The translations under genes were made by a program, and so were the position numbers. A DNA stretch of 64,000 nt, taken from NCBI GenBank assembly GCA_941918925.1, contig OW799237.1, positions 911,201 through 975,200 on the forward strand, in the 5' to 3' direction. The notes beneath the pieces are model-generated. The model saw only the letters and a list, made by a program, of their open reading frames with translations, did not search any database and had not been told where the DNA came from. Below, one piece after another: positions 11,601-24,270 of the stretch (positions are counted from its first letter, which is position 1; every line of letters starts with the position of its first letter). Source of the stretch: Phyto melanocephala (lineage: Eukaryota; Arthropoda; Insecta; Diptera; Rhinophoridae).

Positions 11601-14600
11601 AAATTTTTCGAAAGTACAATTTTTACAAGAATCAACTAAAGTAATTAATTAGTCATTATTTAAAAAAAAAAATAAATTATGCAAAACAAATAAAACAATA
11701 AAATTCATTACTGAGCGTGCCGCTTTGGATATCACTGCTTAAAGTAGGTATTTGCAATTATTTAGAATCAGTTGTCGAATGGAGAGTAATTTACCCAGTA
11801 TGTTCCCTTAGAATTGCATAAAGGGAAGCCAGGATTTTAAAATAATTTGCTAAATATTACCACGTCACAACATCACAACATATTAGATACTTAGTTAAGT
11901 CTTGTCTGTGCAAATATTGGCTAAAAGCTAACTGCCGTATTTGTAAAAATTATTTAAGACTTATCGACGGGTTTTTTGCAAAAAATTTTTTTAAAACATC
12001 TGCCAAATAAGCCTTAAATAAACCTAAAATATTTTTAATTAATGAGGCAGTCAATGTATTTCATTATCTATTTTTTTTTTCTAAAATTTGATAGTAGCAT
12101 TTAGTGTAATGGGGATGCTTATATAAGAATATTGCAAATAACTAACTCACAAGTATAATTTGCGTAATAAACAGTGTGTTTTGAAATTACCTTCATTTGA
12201 TAAAAATTAAAACTTTAGAAGTTTCTCAGCTAAGTTAAAAGGTTTTAAAATTACAGTTCTTAGGTGTTCGCTTAATATCTGTGGTCAAAAGAAAAATCCG
12301 GTTACATCGACATAAGGTAAAATTAAGGTAATCACGTCATTACAATCCCGGAATTGAAATTCTCAGGTAAACTTTCAACTATTTTTGACAAAAGGAAGTT
12401 ATAGCGCAAAAACGTACTGCCTATATTTTTTCAAAGAAGAATTTTTGTTGGAAAAATTACCTATTTTACCTTTTAATTCAGCTTAATATACGAAATTCAA
12501 TATGTACTTTGATTTATTTAGTGCAGAATTTAAATAATAGTGTTTATTTAAAAGGGAATTAATTTTTAAAAGACAACTCAAAAATTTAAAAGTGGTTTCC
12601 TGAAAAGCTATTAAATAGACATAAGCAGTTTTTCCTTATTGCCATTGAAATGTTGGGTTACTAAATTTTCCTTTTTTTCAACCACATAAATTGTTTGTTT
12701 TTACTCATTTGTATTTGTAAAGGGGGCTACTTGGAAAGAGTTTGTTTCGTAAAGTATTTTTTTTTTGCATATTCTTTTTCAATTCATTTCTAAATATGCA
12801 TCCGTTCATACTTCGTAATGAACAACTTGTTAAAAAAGTCATAAAATATTTTGTGTGTTTGCTTATTAAAGTGTCTTAACTAACTTCTATAAGATGTTTT
12901 AATAATAGACAGTTACACCTTTGTATTCATTGTAATTCAAGAAAGCAAAAAGTTGGTAAAAAAAGCTAAATATATTTCTTACTGCTGTACAGTGTAGAGT
13001 ACAGGTTATCAAAAAGTGTTTTCTTTGTCGGGGAGATATAACATAGTGTTTCAATCCTACTTTTAGTAACTTTAATCGACTATGTAAATTCACTCAGAGA
13101 AACTAATGGAAAGTTTTATGAATCTTATCTTATCTAACCTAATTACTTTAAACTCTTTAAGCGAATTCGTATGTAAATCAAAAGATCTATCTATCTTTCT
13201 CCAAACAATGCCAATATGAAACTACATTTACTTTGTAGGTCATAAAAAATATTCTTAGTCTTTCACTTGCATTTAAATTACAAACTCAACGAAACATAAT
13301 TTGTTCTAATTTAACCTTTCATTTTAGCTGCTTAACTAGAACTTTAAGTTAGAAAAATTATTGTTGTATTTTACTGTTCATTTCTTCACAGTCAGTCACA
13401 CATTCATTTATCTGTCTACGGCTACAACAACAATGACATAACAACACAACACCAACATTAACTGTCTCAATTTCACTGAAAAACTAAATTAGTTTTGTCG
13501 CTCACTACTTCGTACAAAAAAATCTAATAAAATGTCTAAATGAACCTAAAAAGCAAAACAACATAAAACTTTGAAGAACAGCATTGGCATCCGTACATAG
13601 GAAGTGTGAATGGGACACTGTTGGAACGAGACATGTTATATTAACACATTTATTAAAGAGGCTGACTGTAACAATATACTACTCCAAAGTGGCTGTTACG
13701 AGTTCTCCTGTCAAGGAATAAAGGAAAGAAATTCTTAAAGAAAAAGTGAAAACAAAAGGACAATAAATAAAGACAATGAGTCTTGGGAAGCAGTTGAGTA
13801 AATGTGTTTATTGAACTTTTGCAGTTCCACTGCTGGAATTTTTAGTATTTCTTTAGGTTATATTTTTAATAGTTGGGCTGGCTTCAGCTTCATATCGATA
13901 TGTGAGAAATTTAATATAAAAATGTTGCTGAATTTTAATAGTTTCTGTACGACGCGAATTATTTTTAACTGATGTTGTACTCTCTGTATTCTGCGCTACT
14001 AGTACTGAATGTTTATCATAACTAATAATGAGATGAGAATCATAATTGACCTACTTAACGGTTTTTTTGTTTTTGCATTATGTGCAGTACCTCAGTGAAA
14101 ATTTTTGATAAATTTAATCTAGCAGACAATTATTTTATTTATTGCGAACCATTTGGAATGCCGAAGGGTATATAAGCTTCCAGAAATGTTTAGAATTATT
14201 TGTAAATTTGCAGTGACCGATTTTTTGCTGGGATGTGGGGTCATCGATAAAATGTGCAGCTTGTAACTTTAACAAAAAGACAAAAAGTATTTTGTGAAGG
14301 AAAAGTTTTATGGCCATTTTTTAAGGAGATATTTTCAGCTGCATATAGATGATGAATTCTGTTGCCTAAATTTGAAGAATGCAATTGTTGTTCTTCTTAC
14401 ATATTGAAAGAAAATAATGTTTAAAACGGGATATCTTACCTAAAAAATTTTTTGCATAATATTTACTTAAGATTTAGATGTTCTGTCTAAACATGTACAA
14501 ATATTAGGAATTAATTAAAAAAAAATTCAAAAAATACACAGTATCTGAAAGGAATAAGAATGTTAATAAGATTAATTATGTTCATTCTGGCATACAATTT

Positions 14601-16050
14601 TAAAGGACCGAGGAAAAAAAAATTGGGAATAATAATCGAATAAATTATTAAGTGTTATTATATGCGATATTCACAAAGTAAATTTATGTTATAAGTAAAC
14701 ATGTTTAAACATTCCAAAGGAAAAACAGTCAAAGAAATTCGTCCCAACATATAAAAAAACATGATTGAGGTGACGATAATCTCATAGCAAAATACTATGA
14801 TTAATGCACATGCGGTATGTTAAAAATTCTGAACAAAATAAGAAGAACTTTACAAGAAGGAGACTACTTGACAACAAATTGCCATAAAACGTACTATGAT
14901 AACATGATTGTCTAGTAACTATACTTTTGTTGCTTTTTACATTTTATAATTATTGGGTGATTAAAATGATTATGTTTGTAATAGTATTTTTACAAGGATA
15001 ATATTTAAAAATATTATAAAAAAATTCTAACAACCAATTTGTCATCATGATGGAAACAATATTAAAAAAATTGATTGTTGTTTGTTTGCTGAAGGACGTC
15101 CTATTTTTTATTAAGATGGTGAGAAATGAAATACAAAAAATTAATGAATTTTACTATTATACTTAATGTAAAAATAATTATTAACCCTGGTTGAATCGAC
15201 GAACAGTAACCAATAATTTGAAAAAAAAGAGTTTAAATTCGCATCGAATTATAATTTTTAGATTTTTTTTTATAGTTTTTTAGTTATATTCTTATCTTAA
15301 AAATGTTTGTTTGATTTTTTACTTTAAAAATTATTCCGATAGATTTTATTTATCTTTTAATAGTTCGATTCGACGAAATGTAACCTTAATGTACTAAAAT
15401 GAAGAGTTACCATCCAGGTTTAAATATTTTATGATTTTTTATGAGAACATCTTGAATAATGTCGCATATTTTTTTGAATAAATGCTTTAGCGCGCTTATA
15501 AAATCAAACAGACACATGAATAAAACCAGCCTACTTATTGCGTGATTTAACATAAATAAAATAAATTTTTTTTTATACCAAGAACTTTGATACTTACAAA
15601 TTCAAAAAACATGTTCATATTTGTATGAACATCCTTGAAATAATTCTAAATATTTTGTCTCAATTCGTACAATATTTACATGATGGTTCACTTTTCTGTC
15701 GTAGGTATTAAAAAAAAAATTTCGGTTTGTTGCTTGTCATGTTGGGCAAGTGGGTTAACATAGGAAATATTAAACAAGAACAAATGTGACAGATTAAAGT
15801 TATTTTTATTCCCTTCACCATGAGTGACAAGGGTAAGTTTGTCATTTTATTTTCACTTACTGCAACACTCATTAAAAAGTACATTCATTTTGTAAAATTA
15901 TAAATAAAGAGTCGTTTGTCATACGGATCTCTTTGAAGCAGCAGCGCAATAATAATTAAACTTGAAAGAATTTTGGTTCTAAAAATTGGAGAATAAAATC
16001 TGCCGTTTAATGATTAGAAAAAAAATTCCGTGAAAATATTCTTGTTCTAT
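8619..16050. other. Long AT-rich non-coding stretch
   Basis: No gene, RNA or transposon that I can recognise over about 7.4 kb. A frame of 133 codons on the minus strand near 10663-11064 is mostly Phe, Leu and Val with no domain and looks like chance. The lack of recognisable insertions compared with 27-44 kb is notable, and the stretch could include regulatory DNA that cannot be read by eye. Confidence 0.6.
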
Positions 16051-16054
16051 ATAG

Positions 16055-16081
16055 TATACGAGTATAGACTATACTCGTATA
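16055..16081. repeat. Perfect 13-bp palindrome
   Basis: tatacgagtatag (16055-16067) and ctatactcgtata (16069-16081) are exact complements separated by one base. It lies about 60 bases upstream of the recognisable part of the dispersed repeat at 16145-16575 and may be that repeat's terminus or a separate fold-back. Confidence 0.8.
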
Positions 16082-16144
16082 AATAAAAAGTAAATAACGT
16101 TCATTGATATTCACTTAAAAACGGTTGCACATTTTTAAATGTTT

Positions 16145-16575
16145 TCCATAACAGAAGGAAAAATTTACCATGCCCACTTTTTCAATTTATTTTAAATCAC
16201 AGAACGGCTAGACTGATTTGTCAATTTTGTTTAACAACCTATGAACTTCGCGATGGGTTCTTATTTATATTTTTTCTTAAAAGTTAAAGTAGATGTGCCA
16301 CACACTTTCCATAAAATTTAACGAGGCACTTTCATTATAGAGAAAAAATAAATTTTATTTTATTTCATCTCCATTTTTAAAAAATTTTTGGTTTTATTTT
16401 TATCTCATTTTTCTTATTCATTTAATTGATTGAACCAGGGCAGAAGACAGGTGCCCGTCCCCCATACAAAACAACACACTTGCTGTCATTTCTCGTTAAA
16501 GCTTAGTTAGAGCTACTTTTGATAACAATTTCCCACAATTTATTTATGAAAATTATTGCATACTTCACAAATGGT
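16145..16575 (+). repeat. Dispersed repeat, shared with 48535-49460 (copy 1)
   Basis: Two separate segments match the region 48.5-49.5 kb in the same order and orientation. The first is gaaggaaaaa followed by a cccactttttc block and a gaacggct block (16155-16215). The second is a cccatacaaaacaacac block followed by cttg.tgt.atttct (16460-16495). The spacing differs (about 0.3 kb here, 0.85 kb there), so one copy has a deletion or the other internal expansions. The family is unclassified, and the two ends are not defined. Confidence 0.6.
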
Positions 16576-19500
16576 AGCAGATAATATTAAAATCAATCTC
16601 CTTATAAATTCATTAAATGTTAAGGCTACTAGCAAAGCAATCCTGGCTTTGCTGGTTAAAAACTAAAAATTCACAAAAGGTTTGCATGCCATAAAATTAA
16701 TAATCTTTATAATAAATACGGAAATATAAAAGAAATTAAAAACTAAAGTAATTGTTGTTATTAAAAAGCTGATTTTTTGTATTTAATGGAAACTAAAAAA
16801 TTATTACAATTGAATTTAAACTTTTTTTAAAAAACTACTTTTGTAATGGACAAAAAGTTTATTCTCTGTTAGTTGTTGTTTTAGATAATGCACATGTACT
16901 TGTATGCATTAACGAAGCGGTACCAGTGGGAATAATTTCACTTTGTATGTATATGCATGCGGTAAGTAGAGCACGTTCGCACAAATGCAAGTTTAAAAAG
17001 GCTCTAATATGAAGTAATTAACAAGGAATACACACAAACACAATACACAAAAACAGTAAAAATACATGGAATACAGTCATTAGTAAATATACAATGTAAA
17101 CAAGGGTGCATTGTAAAGTCCTGCTGTAGAATATTTTTAAGCAAAATGGTCGCTTTGACAAATAAAGGATAAAGGTTAGCAAAAAACGTTTAAATATTTA
17201 GACTTTTTTTTAAAGCTTGAATATGTGCTTATATATGAATTGAAAAAAATTTCCTGAAAAATTTGTATCTAATTGAATTAAAAGGAACATAACATAAGCA
17301 AAGAATTGTAATACTTCACATAGTTCAAGTTAATATACTAGACTTAAAGATTTAAGATTTAATTCGAATTATTAATAATAAAATAATAAGACTGCTGAGG
17401 TAAAATGTTTAAGACGTTTGTTTAAAACTTTGTAGATAAAATGCTGGTAAAACATTTTTTAATTCGTTTTGGTTTTTTCAAATTATTTTATAAAATCAAT
17501 AAGTTATTTATTTAGTCTCTATGTTTTCTCTATATATTTTATTTCCATATGGTTTTGGTTGATTTTTGGCCTCGGTTTGTTCATGCAATCATATTAACAG
17601 CGTCCATTTTATTAATGTCCATTCTGTAGTTTTCAATTTGGATAGGAATGTTTCTAATAGACTCAATGACAAATTAAATTTGATGGTCGAGAGTATGAAA
17701 ATAAATATTGTTTTTTAAGCAAAACAAAATTTTAGAAAATATAAAAAAGAAAATCAATACAATTGTTTAGTGTTCTTAAAGAGAACAGCGATTCATGTTT
17801 TATTGAAGTGTATCGTGTACCTGTTTAGTATTTCATTAATGTCTTTAATTGTTAACATTTAGAAAAATCAAAGTATTTTCCGATATGGTAACCTTTTAGA
17901 TAAAAGTTATAAAAAAATATCTCTTTTCATTTAAAAGTCTCGGTAAGAGATTAAAACAAACTGTAATTTGCCTTTTTATGTATTTGTTGCGTAATTTTAA
18001 TACTAAAATAATATCATATTAAATATTTAGTGAAAGTTATTTTCTGTTTTTTTGTTTTACTCTTTGTAAAGTGATTTTTCTATATAATCTTTCAACCCTG
18101 CCAACATTTCACTACCACTAATACTTACCAAACACATTCATACTTTCTATGTGCTTCTTCTTTTTAAACATTGGTATAAAAAGATACTGGCGGCAACATT
18201 GTCATAGCTCAAAACTTGGATATTTTATAGTCAATACTACAGAATGTGCTTCAGTAAAAATTTCACTTGAAGGTATAAGTTTTCTCTACTTTTGTATGTG
18301 GTATATGTTCTCATATACTCATTTTCTCATTTACACACGTAACCAACTACGACATTTTGAATATTCTGTTTTAATTCTCTCTAAGGTTTTTTGAGTTATG
18401 CAACTTTTGTTGCAACTGAGCGTTAAATATTTATATAAGAGCATGTATGTTTAATTTATATTTATGCATTTTTATGAATACTCATTACGTGCAGGTGGAG
18501 ACAGTAAATCCAATTTATGTTGGCAGCAAGTTAGGATGAAATAATAAAATCTTTGATACACAATATAAAATATAATTTGTGTAGAACTAGATCATTCTAT
18601 ACCGAGTCGCTAGATATCAGATGTAGATCCAGCTAGCGTGTTGTTAAAATATTTTTTAAAATATATAAATTATTTTTTATTTTTAAATAATTTTTTACAT
18701 TTAATATATAAATTATTTGTTTAATGGCTGAGAAGAGAAACGATTTAGTATGGGGGTGGGTGTCTTTCATCCCCTGGATCCGTGATTGTTGATACAATAA
18801 CATATGGGGCCATTTTGAGGTGCAAGCGTAAATAAATATGACAATATCAGTACATAGTTTGTTCAAATAGAAAAAATAAAGAAATTAAACCTTAAACCAT
18901 ACAAAGATACATTTTTCGAAAATTTTACCTGCAGATAATTGTAGGAAAAAAAATTGATTGCTTTTAAAACTTTTTTTAATTTTAATTTATTTGAAATCAA
19001 ATTTGTTGAATCTTTTTAATAAAATTTGTGTAAAACTTTTTAATATTTTTTATAAAATTTTTTTTCCAAAAAATTTTTTTTAGAAAAAATTTTTCTCAGA
19101 AGTTGCGAAAAAAAATTGTTTAAAATTTTTTTTAAAATATTTTTTATAAATTATTTATTTAATTTTTTTTTATTAATGCTTTTTTTTAATTTTTTTAGAA
19201 AGGAAATTTTTCTCAGACGTAAAGAAATTTATAAAAAATATTCTACAATTTAAAAAGTGATTTTTTTTTAATTTCTAATAAATAACGAATTTTTTAAAAA
19301 CTTTCCATTGGCTGTATGTGTTAAAAAAATATAAAAAAATTATCTTTCATTGCGATGTTTGTCTGTAAATATACATACACACACATGAACAAATTACGTT
19401 AGTGTAAAATAAATCTGTGTTACATTTAAAAAACGCAAAAGAATTTTGTACCCTTTTTTCAATTTATTTAAATGAGCTTTTTTTGCAACCATTCTGCTCA

Positions 19501-22500
19501 TTATTATAGTTAGGTTGTGACTTTTTATGCCATTTGTATAACACAAAATAAATAAGAAAAAACAAAAAATATATACTAAAGATAAATATAAATTATAATT
19601 GGTTCAATTGTCCTTAAACGTTGTTGTGTGCATTTAAGTGGAATGAAATTATATCAAAGTAAATTTTATTTTATATTTTTTTTTTATTTATTTAACTTCC
19701 TAGAATTTATTTAATAATTTCACTTTGAAAGATGCTCTCATATACTAATTAAGTATTAAACTGAAAATTAAAATTATTTTTGGTGTATAAATTCCAGAAA
19801 TGCTTGTAATTTTACTTTTAATTGTAATAACTTACCTACGCTAAGTTTCCTTTCGGTACATTTATAGGAAATTTGATTTAAGAACATTTAAATGTGGAAT
19901 GCTAAATGAGAAGTTTGTAATGTTTTTTTAAATTATTGATAGAAAAGAAAATTTTTTTTTTTTAAACAAAATTCCATATCTGTAAAATATCTTTTGTAAA
20001 TTAAATTTTTCAAAAATTTTTCTTTAATAGATAACTTCATAACTATCCTCAATTCTCTATAAATAACGTAATGTATTTGCGAAAAATGTATTGTTAAATA
20101 GGAAATGAAAAATTAATATATAATTTACATTTAAGGTGGTAAGCCTAATAATATCTAAGTGGTACTATTAGATCATTTGGTTTATTGGGTTATCTATGAA
20201 AGTAAATAAATCGTAAGCAGGAATGTATTAAAGCAAATATATTCTTTTATTTACTTCCTCTTGCTAGATTTTTATTTTGATAAAATTTTTATCATAATTA
20301 TGCCAGCAGTTATTATTGCTTGGATGAATACGAAAGATGGTTGGTTATTGCATCTCTAACGGAAGATACTAATTATGTCTCACTGTGAAAATTAACATAA
20401 ACAACAGCAGCATATGCCACAATATTAACAGCAAGTTGAATATATCAAAGTAGTGGTGATGTAACGAGTAACAACTTTAAAAGATTTGCGAGCTCGAATT
20501 CAGATACGAATATCTGCAGTCGAATACAATAGCGATTATCATTTAGTTTGAAATTTCCCACCAAATTTTTTTTTAATTTTGTAAGCAGTGTAGACTTGTT
20601 TTTCTAAACGTATTACGTACATGGAAGTGCTTAAATTGTTTCCATACGAAAGCAAAAAAAAATATGTCTATTGTATTGCTTTTTATAAGAAAAACCTAAT
20701 TTATTTCAACAGAATTTTTTTTATATTTCTCCCTTACTTGCTGGTACCAATTTCACCAGTGAGTAAGAGAAAGACATGATTCAGCTATTGCTGGTAGGGA
20801 AGTAATTATATTTCCTTAACTGAAAAAAGAGTTCTACGAAGTTATGTCTCCTAGAAGCGCTCTTTACTAACGAAGTCTTTTGGTGGGTTAGCAAAGAAAT
20901 ATATTTATCTCTGTTGCATTGCCACTCCCATACATTTTTCTAATGTGATTGTTAAGGTAAAATAAAATATGGCAATACTCAACGAAAGCGAGTATAAATA
21001 TTTATTGCATCACTAGAAGATAGTTGATATTTACTATAAAATATATAAAAGTTTACATTATTTCATTCCCACTTTAATGTTGTTAATAAATATTTTTTAT
21101 TACTGTGTAACGTTTAAAATTTCGTTTGCTTGGCTTGACGTTTTGATGGGCAAAATAAATATTTTAAATATTTAAAATACATCAGGCTCTTTTAATACTG
21201 TATGTTAATGCATATTATTTTTGATGAATCATTTCATTTTTCCATTGCGATGGCAGGGACAATATTTTATTAAAATTTATTTAACAAATTTCATATACAT
21301 AAGTTTAATAAGTTTGTTTTAAATTAACACCAATGACATTGTGTGATATTTTCTGGCAAAACCTCCTTCGCTTGTTGTAATAAATTCAATTTTAATCCCT
21401 TTAAACAAACAAGCAGACTGTTGGAAAATAATAAAAACCAAAATCTTAACAAGATTTTAGCTGTATGTCAAATAAAACAAATTTTATGATGTAAATACAT
21501 CAAACTTTCTAATATCAGGTGTTAGAAAATACACACACTTAAGTAGCAAACGCTTTAAAAGAGCAAAAAACAATTAAAAAAAAATTATGAATACAAATTT
21601 TTAAGATGAGCTGTCTCAGTTTCCACTGCTGTCGTTAAATCCAAAAGCAAACGAAACTCAACCATAAAAGTTAACAACGTCTAAACAAATCTAAATATAA
21701 TTGTTTTCACAACAGATTAAAAATATGCTTATGAAACAAAAGATTTTATAGTCAGCCACTTTACAATTAAGATCAGTTAACTCCTAAGCTTACGTACAAC
21801 GTCCCATCAACAGCTTTACTTACGAAAAAAAACTGTATTGAAATTGGTTTTTACGGGAAAAATTTACGAAAGGTTTGCTAATAATAGTATACAGTAGGTG
21901 CGTTCGTTTATTTTTCCGGTAAAGTCCAGTAACTGAGTAAATGAATCTAACAAAAAACATTTTGAGCAAAATTATGCGATCGGGAAATTTCTTGAAAAAT
22001 TTGGGTTTATTAAAACAGCTGTTCGATTTAAACAAGTTGTGTGGTAAAATATGTATAATTTTGATTACTCAATGTACTTTTTTTGGTACTCGACACTATG
22101 CTTCTTTATAATAAAAACATTTTCATAAAATCTATATTTTAAGTTGATAAATTTTTCATTTGCTTTAATTATAAAACTTATTTTTTAAAATTTAATTCAC
22201 ATTTGTCAATGTAAATGAAATAAACTTAAAAGTGTTTAGTTTTGAATACTGAATACCCTAAATAATTTAGAGTACTAAGCTCCAAAACTGTTATATTTTG
22301 TACAACTCAAAAGAAAATGTAAATAAAAAAAACAACAAAAATGCGTTTATTAAAAAGCTGCTCAATTTAAAATAATATTTTTATAAAATCTAATTATTTT
22401 TTTATAATTTTTAATTGATTTAATAAAATTTAAGACAATTTAATTTGGTCTTTTTAATTTTTTTTATTTAATTGTTTACACTTGAAATATCAGTAAATTT

Positions 22501-23975
22501 TTTCACAGTTACAATTGTTACAATTTAAAATTTGTTCTTCATAAACCATAGAAGAACTGTCGACTTACTCTTTCAATTTGTTTCCTCATATACTGGATTT
22601 TGAGTAGGTGAACACAGTCCAGTAAACACTTGTAAAAATATTCTTGCCATTTTTGAGTTAACGAACGAACCTAGTGTTGGAAAAATTAACAAAAAAATTA
22701 CACCATTGAAATTATTAAATGAAGATTTGTATGTTTTATATTTTAATCGTAACCCTACGTTGCCACAAGCAAGTATTTACTTGCAAGTTGTGTATACGTA
22801 TTACTAACGAAAATCAGGAGAAATGCCAAAAAAAAAAACACAAAAATTTTTTGAGTGGCTACACAGCACAGTGCAAGTTCATTTTTAAAATGTCGTCAAC
22901 AAATAAACTTCAAACAAATTTAAAACAAATAGCGCTGCTTCAATTGGTAATTAAATGTTGTCAATAGCCACTATTGAACGTTACCTTTAGACATGTAACT
23001 TTTGAATATAATTTTTTTTATTAAAAATTTATATTTATATTAAAACTTCAAATTTTAAATGAATATTTATAATTTTTCTTAATATTCTTCATATACATAT
23101 ATACATATTTATTAAAAAAATTAGCTGAATTATTTACCACAATTGTATGATATATTAGTGAGTTAACAAAAAACTCAGTATTAGACAACACTGTTTTTCG
23201 GCTTGTCACTTTACTTGCCGTAACTGTAAAAATTTTACTTGCTTAAAAATTTCTTCGTAAGCTGAGTCGCAGGTTGCCAAAGTGTGGTTGTGTTAGTAAA
23301 AGTGTTAGTGTATTGGTTTTTTTCACTTGCACTTGCATGTGGCAACGGTGGGTAAAGATGAAAGATGACAATTCGACATGCTACTTTTTTTGGGCTACTA
23401 CTTATTAAAAACCTGTATTTTTGGCTAAAAGAATCTGCTGCTTAATTTTTTTTAATTTGTTGTATTGCGGCAAAGCATATGACTTACTCCTTGATTATTT
23501 TTCTGTGTGTTTATTTATATTTATTTGTTATTTAGTTTTTTATTTAACATCATCATGAACATCATGGTTGAAAGTATTTACTCATTAAATGTCTTGTTGA
23601 AAGATGTGTCATTAACACTTTTAAATACTTTTTATAATATCTGGCATCATTTTGCTAACATCTAGCAACAATAAAAATGTCTAAAAAAATTTTTTGTTGT
23701 CACCAGCAGCCCACTAAATATGTAAATATGTATGTATGTAAACATTTTAAATAATTTAATAAAAAAATTACAATATTAGCATGTGCATTTGCATACGAAT
23801 AAAGAAATCTACAAACAAATCAGTACCAAAATCATAAAATCAATAGAAATAATACCGATAAGCATGGGTTCTTCCATACAGTGGGACAACAGCTAGTTGA
23901 CGATAAAAAAATTGCATGTAATACTAAATAAAGTAATGGCCACATAATTTCCAAATATCTTTAAATTTTTCAATC
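16576..23975. other. Long AT-rich non-coding stretch
   Basis: No supported gene or element except the imperfect hairpin at 20733-20767. The stretch 18900-19330 is extreme A/T low complexity. Other frames of 60-80 codons are not protein-like. Confidence 0.6.
20733..20767. repeat. Imperfect 13-bp hairpin
   Basis: cttacttgctggt (20733-20745) pairs with accagtgagtaag (20755-20767) with two mismatches across a 9-base loop. It is less AT-rich than its surroundings. No role can be assigned. Confidence 0.55.
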
Positions 23976-23979
23976 TCCA

Positions 23980-24270
23980 AAATTTTACTTAAAACTGGCT
24001 TCATCCTACTAAAGCCAAATCTTTTGACAATCTTCAAGAGCAGGACCTAAAAAATATTCTAACTTTAATCGATACGGCTCTTCACTTACGGTTACTGCAT
24101 TTCCATCTTAATTTTCGTAGAATTGAAGCCCAAAAATACTTTCAGATATAACACCTCCATAACCTTCAGTTCTGCTATTAAACAAAACCATTCAAATGAA
24201 AATGAGCTTCAATTATTATAACCAGATTTTCAATAAAATTGTTTCAATAGAAAATGTTTCATCAAGTTTC
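23980..24270 (-). pseudogene. Decayed mariner-like transposase, catalytic core fragment
   Basis: Reading the minus strand from about 24215 gives EAHFHLNGFV**QN, the block after the first catalytic Asp. It continues (with a frameshift) through YGGVISESIFG and then VTVSEEPYRLKLEYF near 24090, and ends with IWL**DEAS near 24000. This corresponds to the family's VTVNGERYR and W.QQDGAT blocks; the second catalytic Asp survives but both preceding Gln codons are stops. The N-terminal domain and the third catalytic block are missing. The DNA is clearly related to the relic at 40090-40740, sharing a cttcaagagYaggac block and a ctcttcaYttacggtt block. Confidence 0.8.

Noticed and set aside
23885..23900. 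caacagctagt as a possible Helitron 3' end
   Set aside because: No upstream hairpin of the right form and no matching TC-start 5' end within several kilobases.
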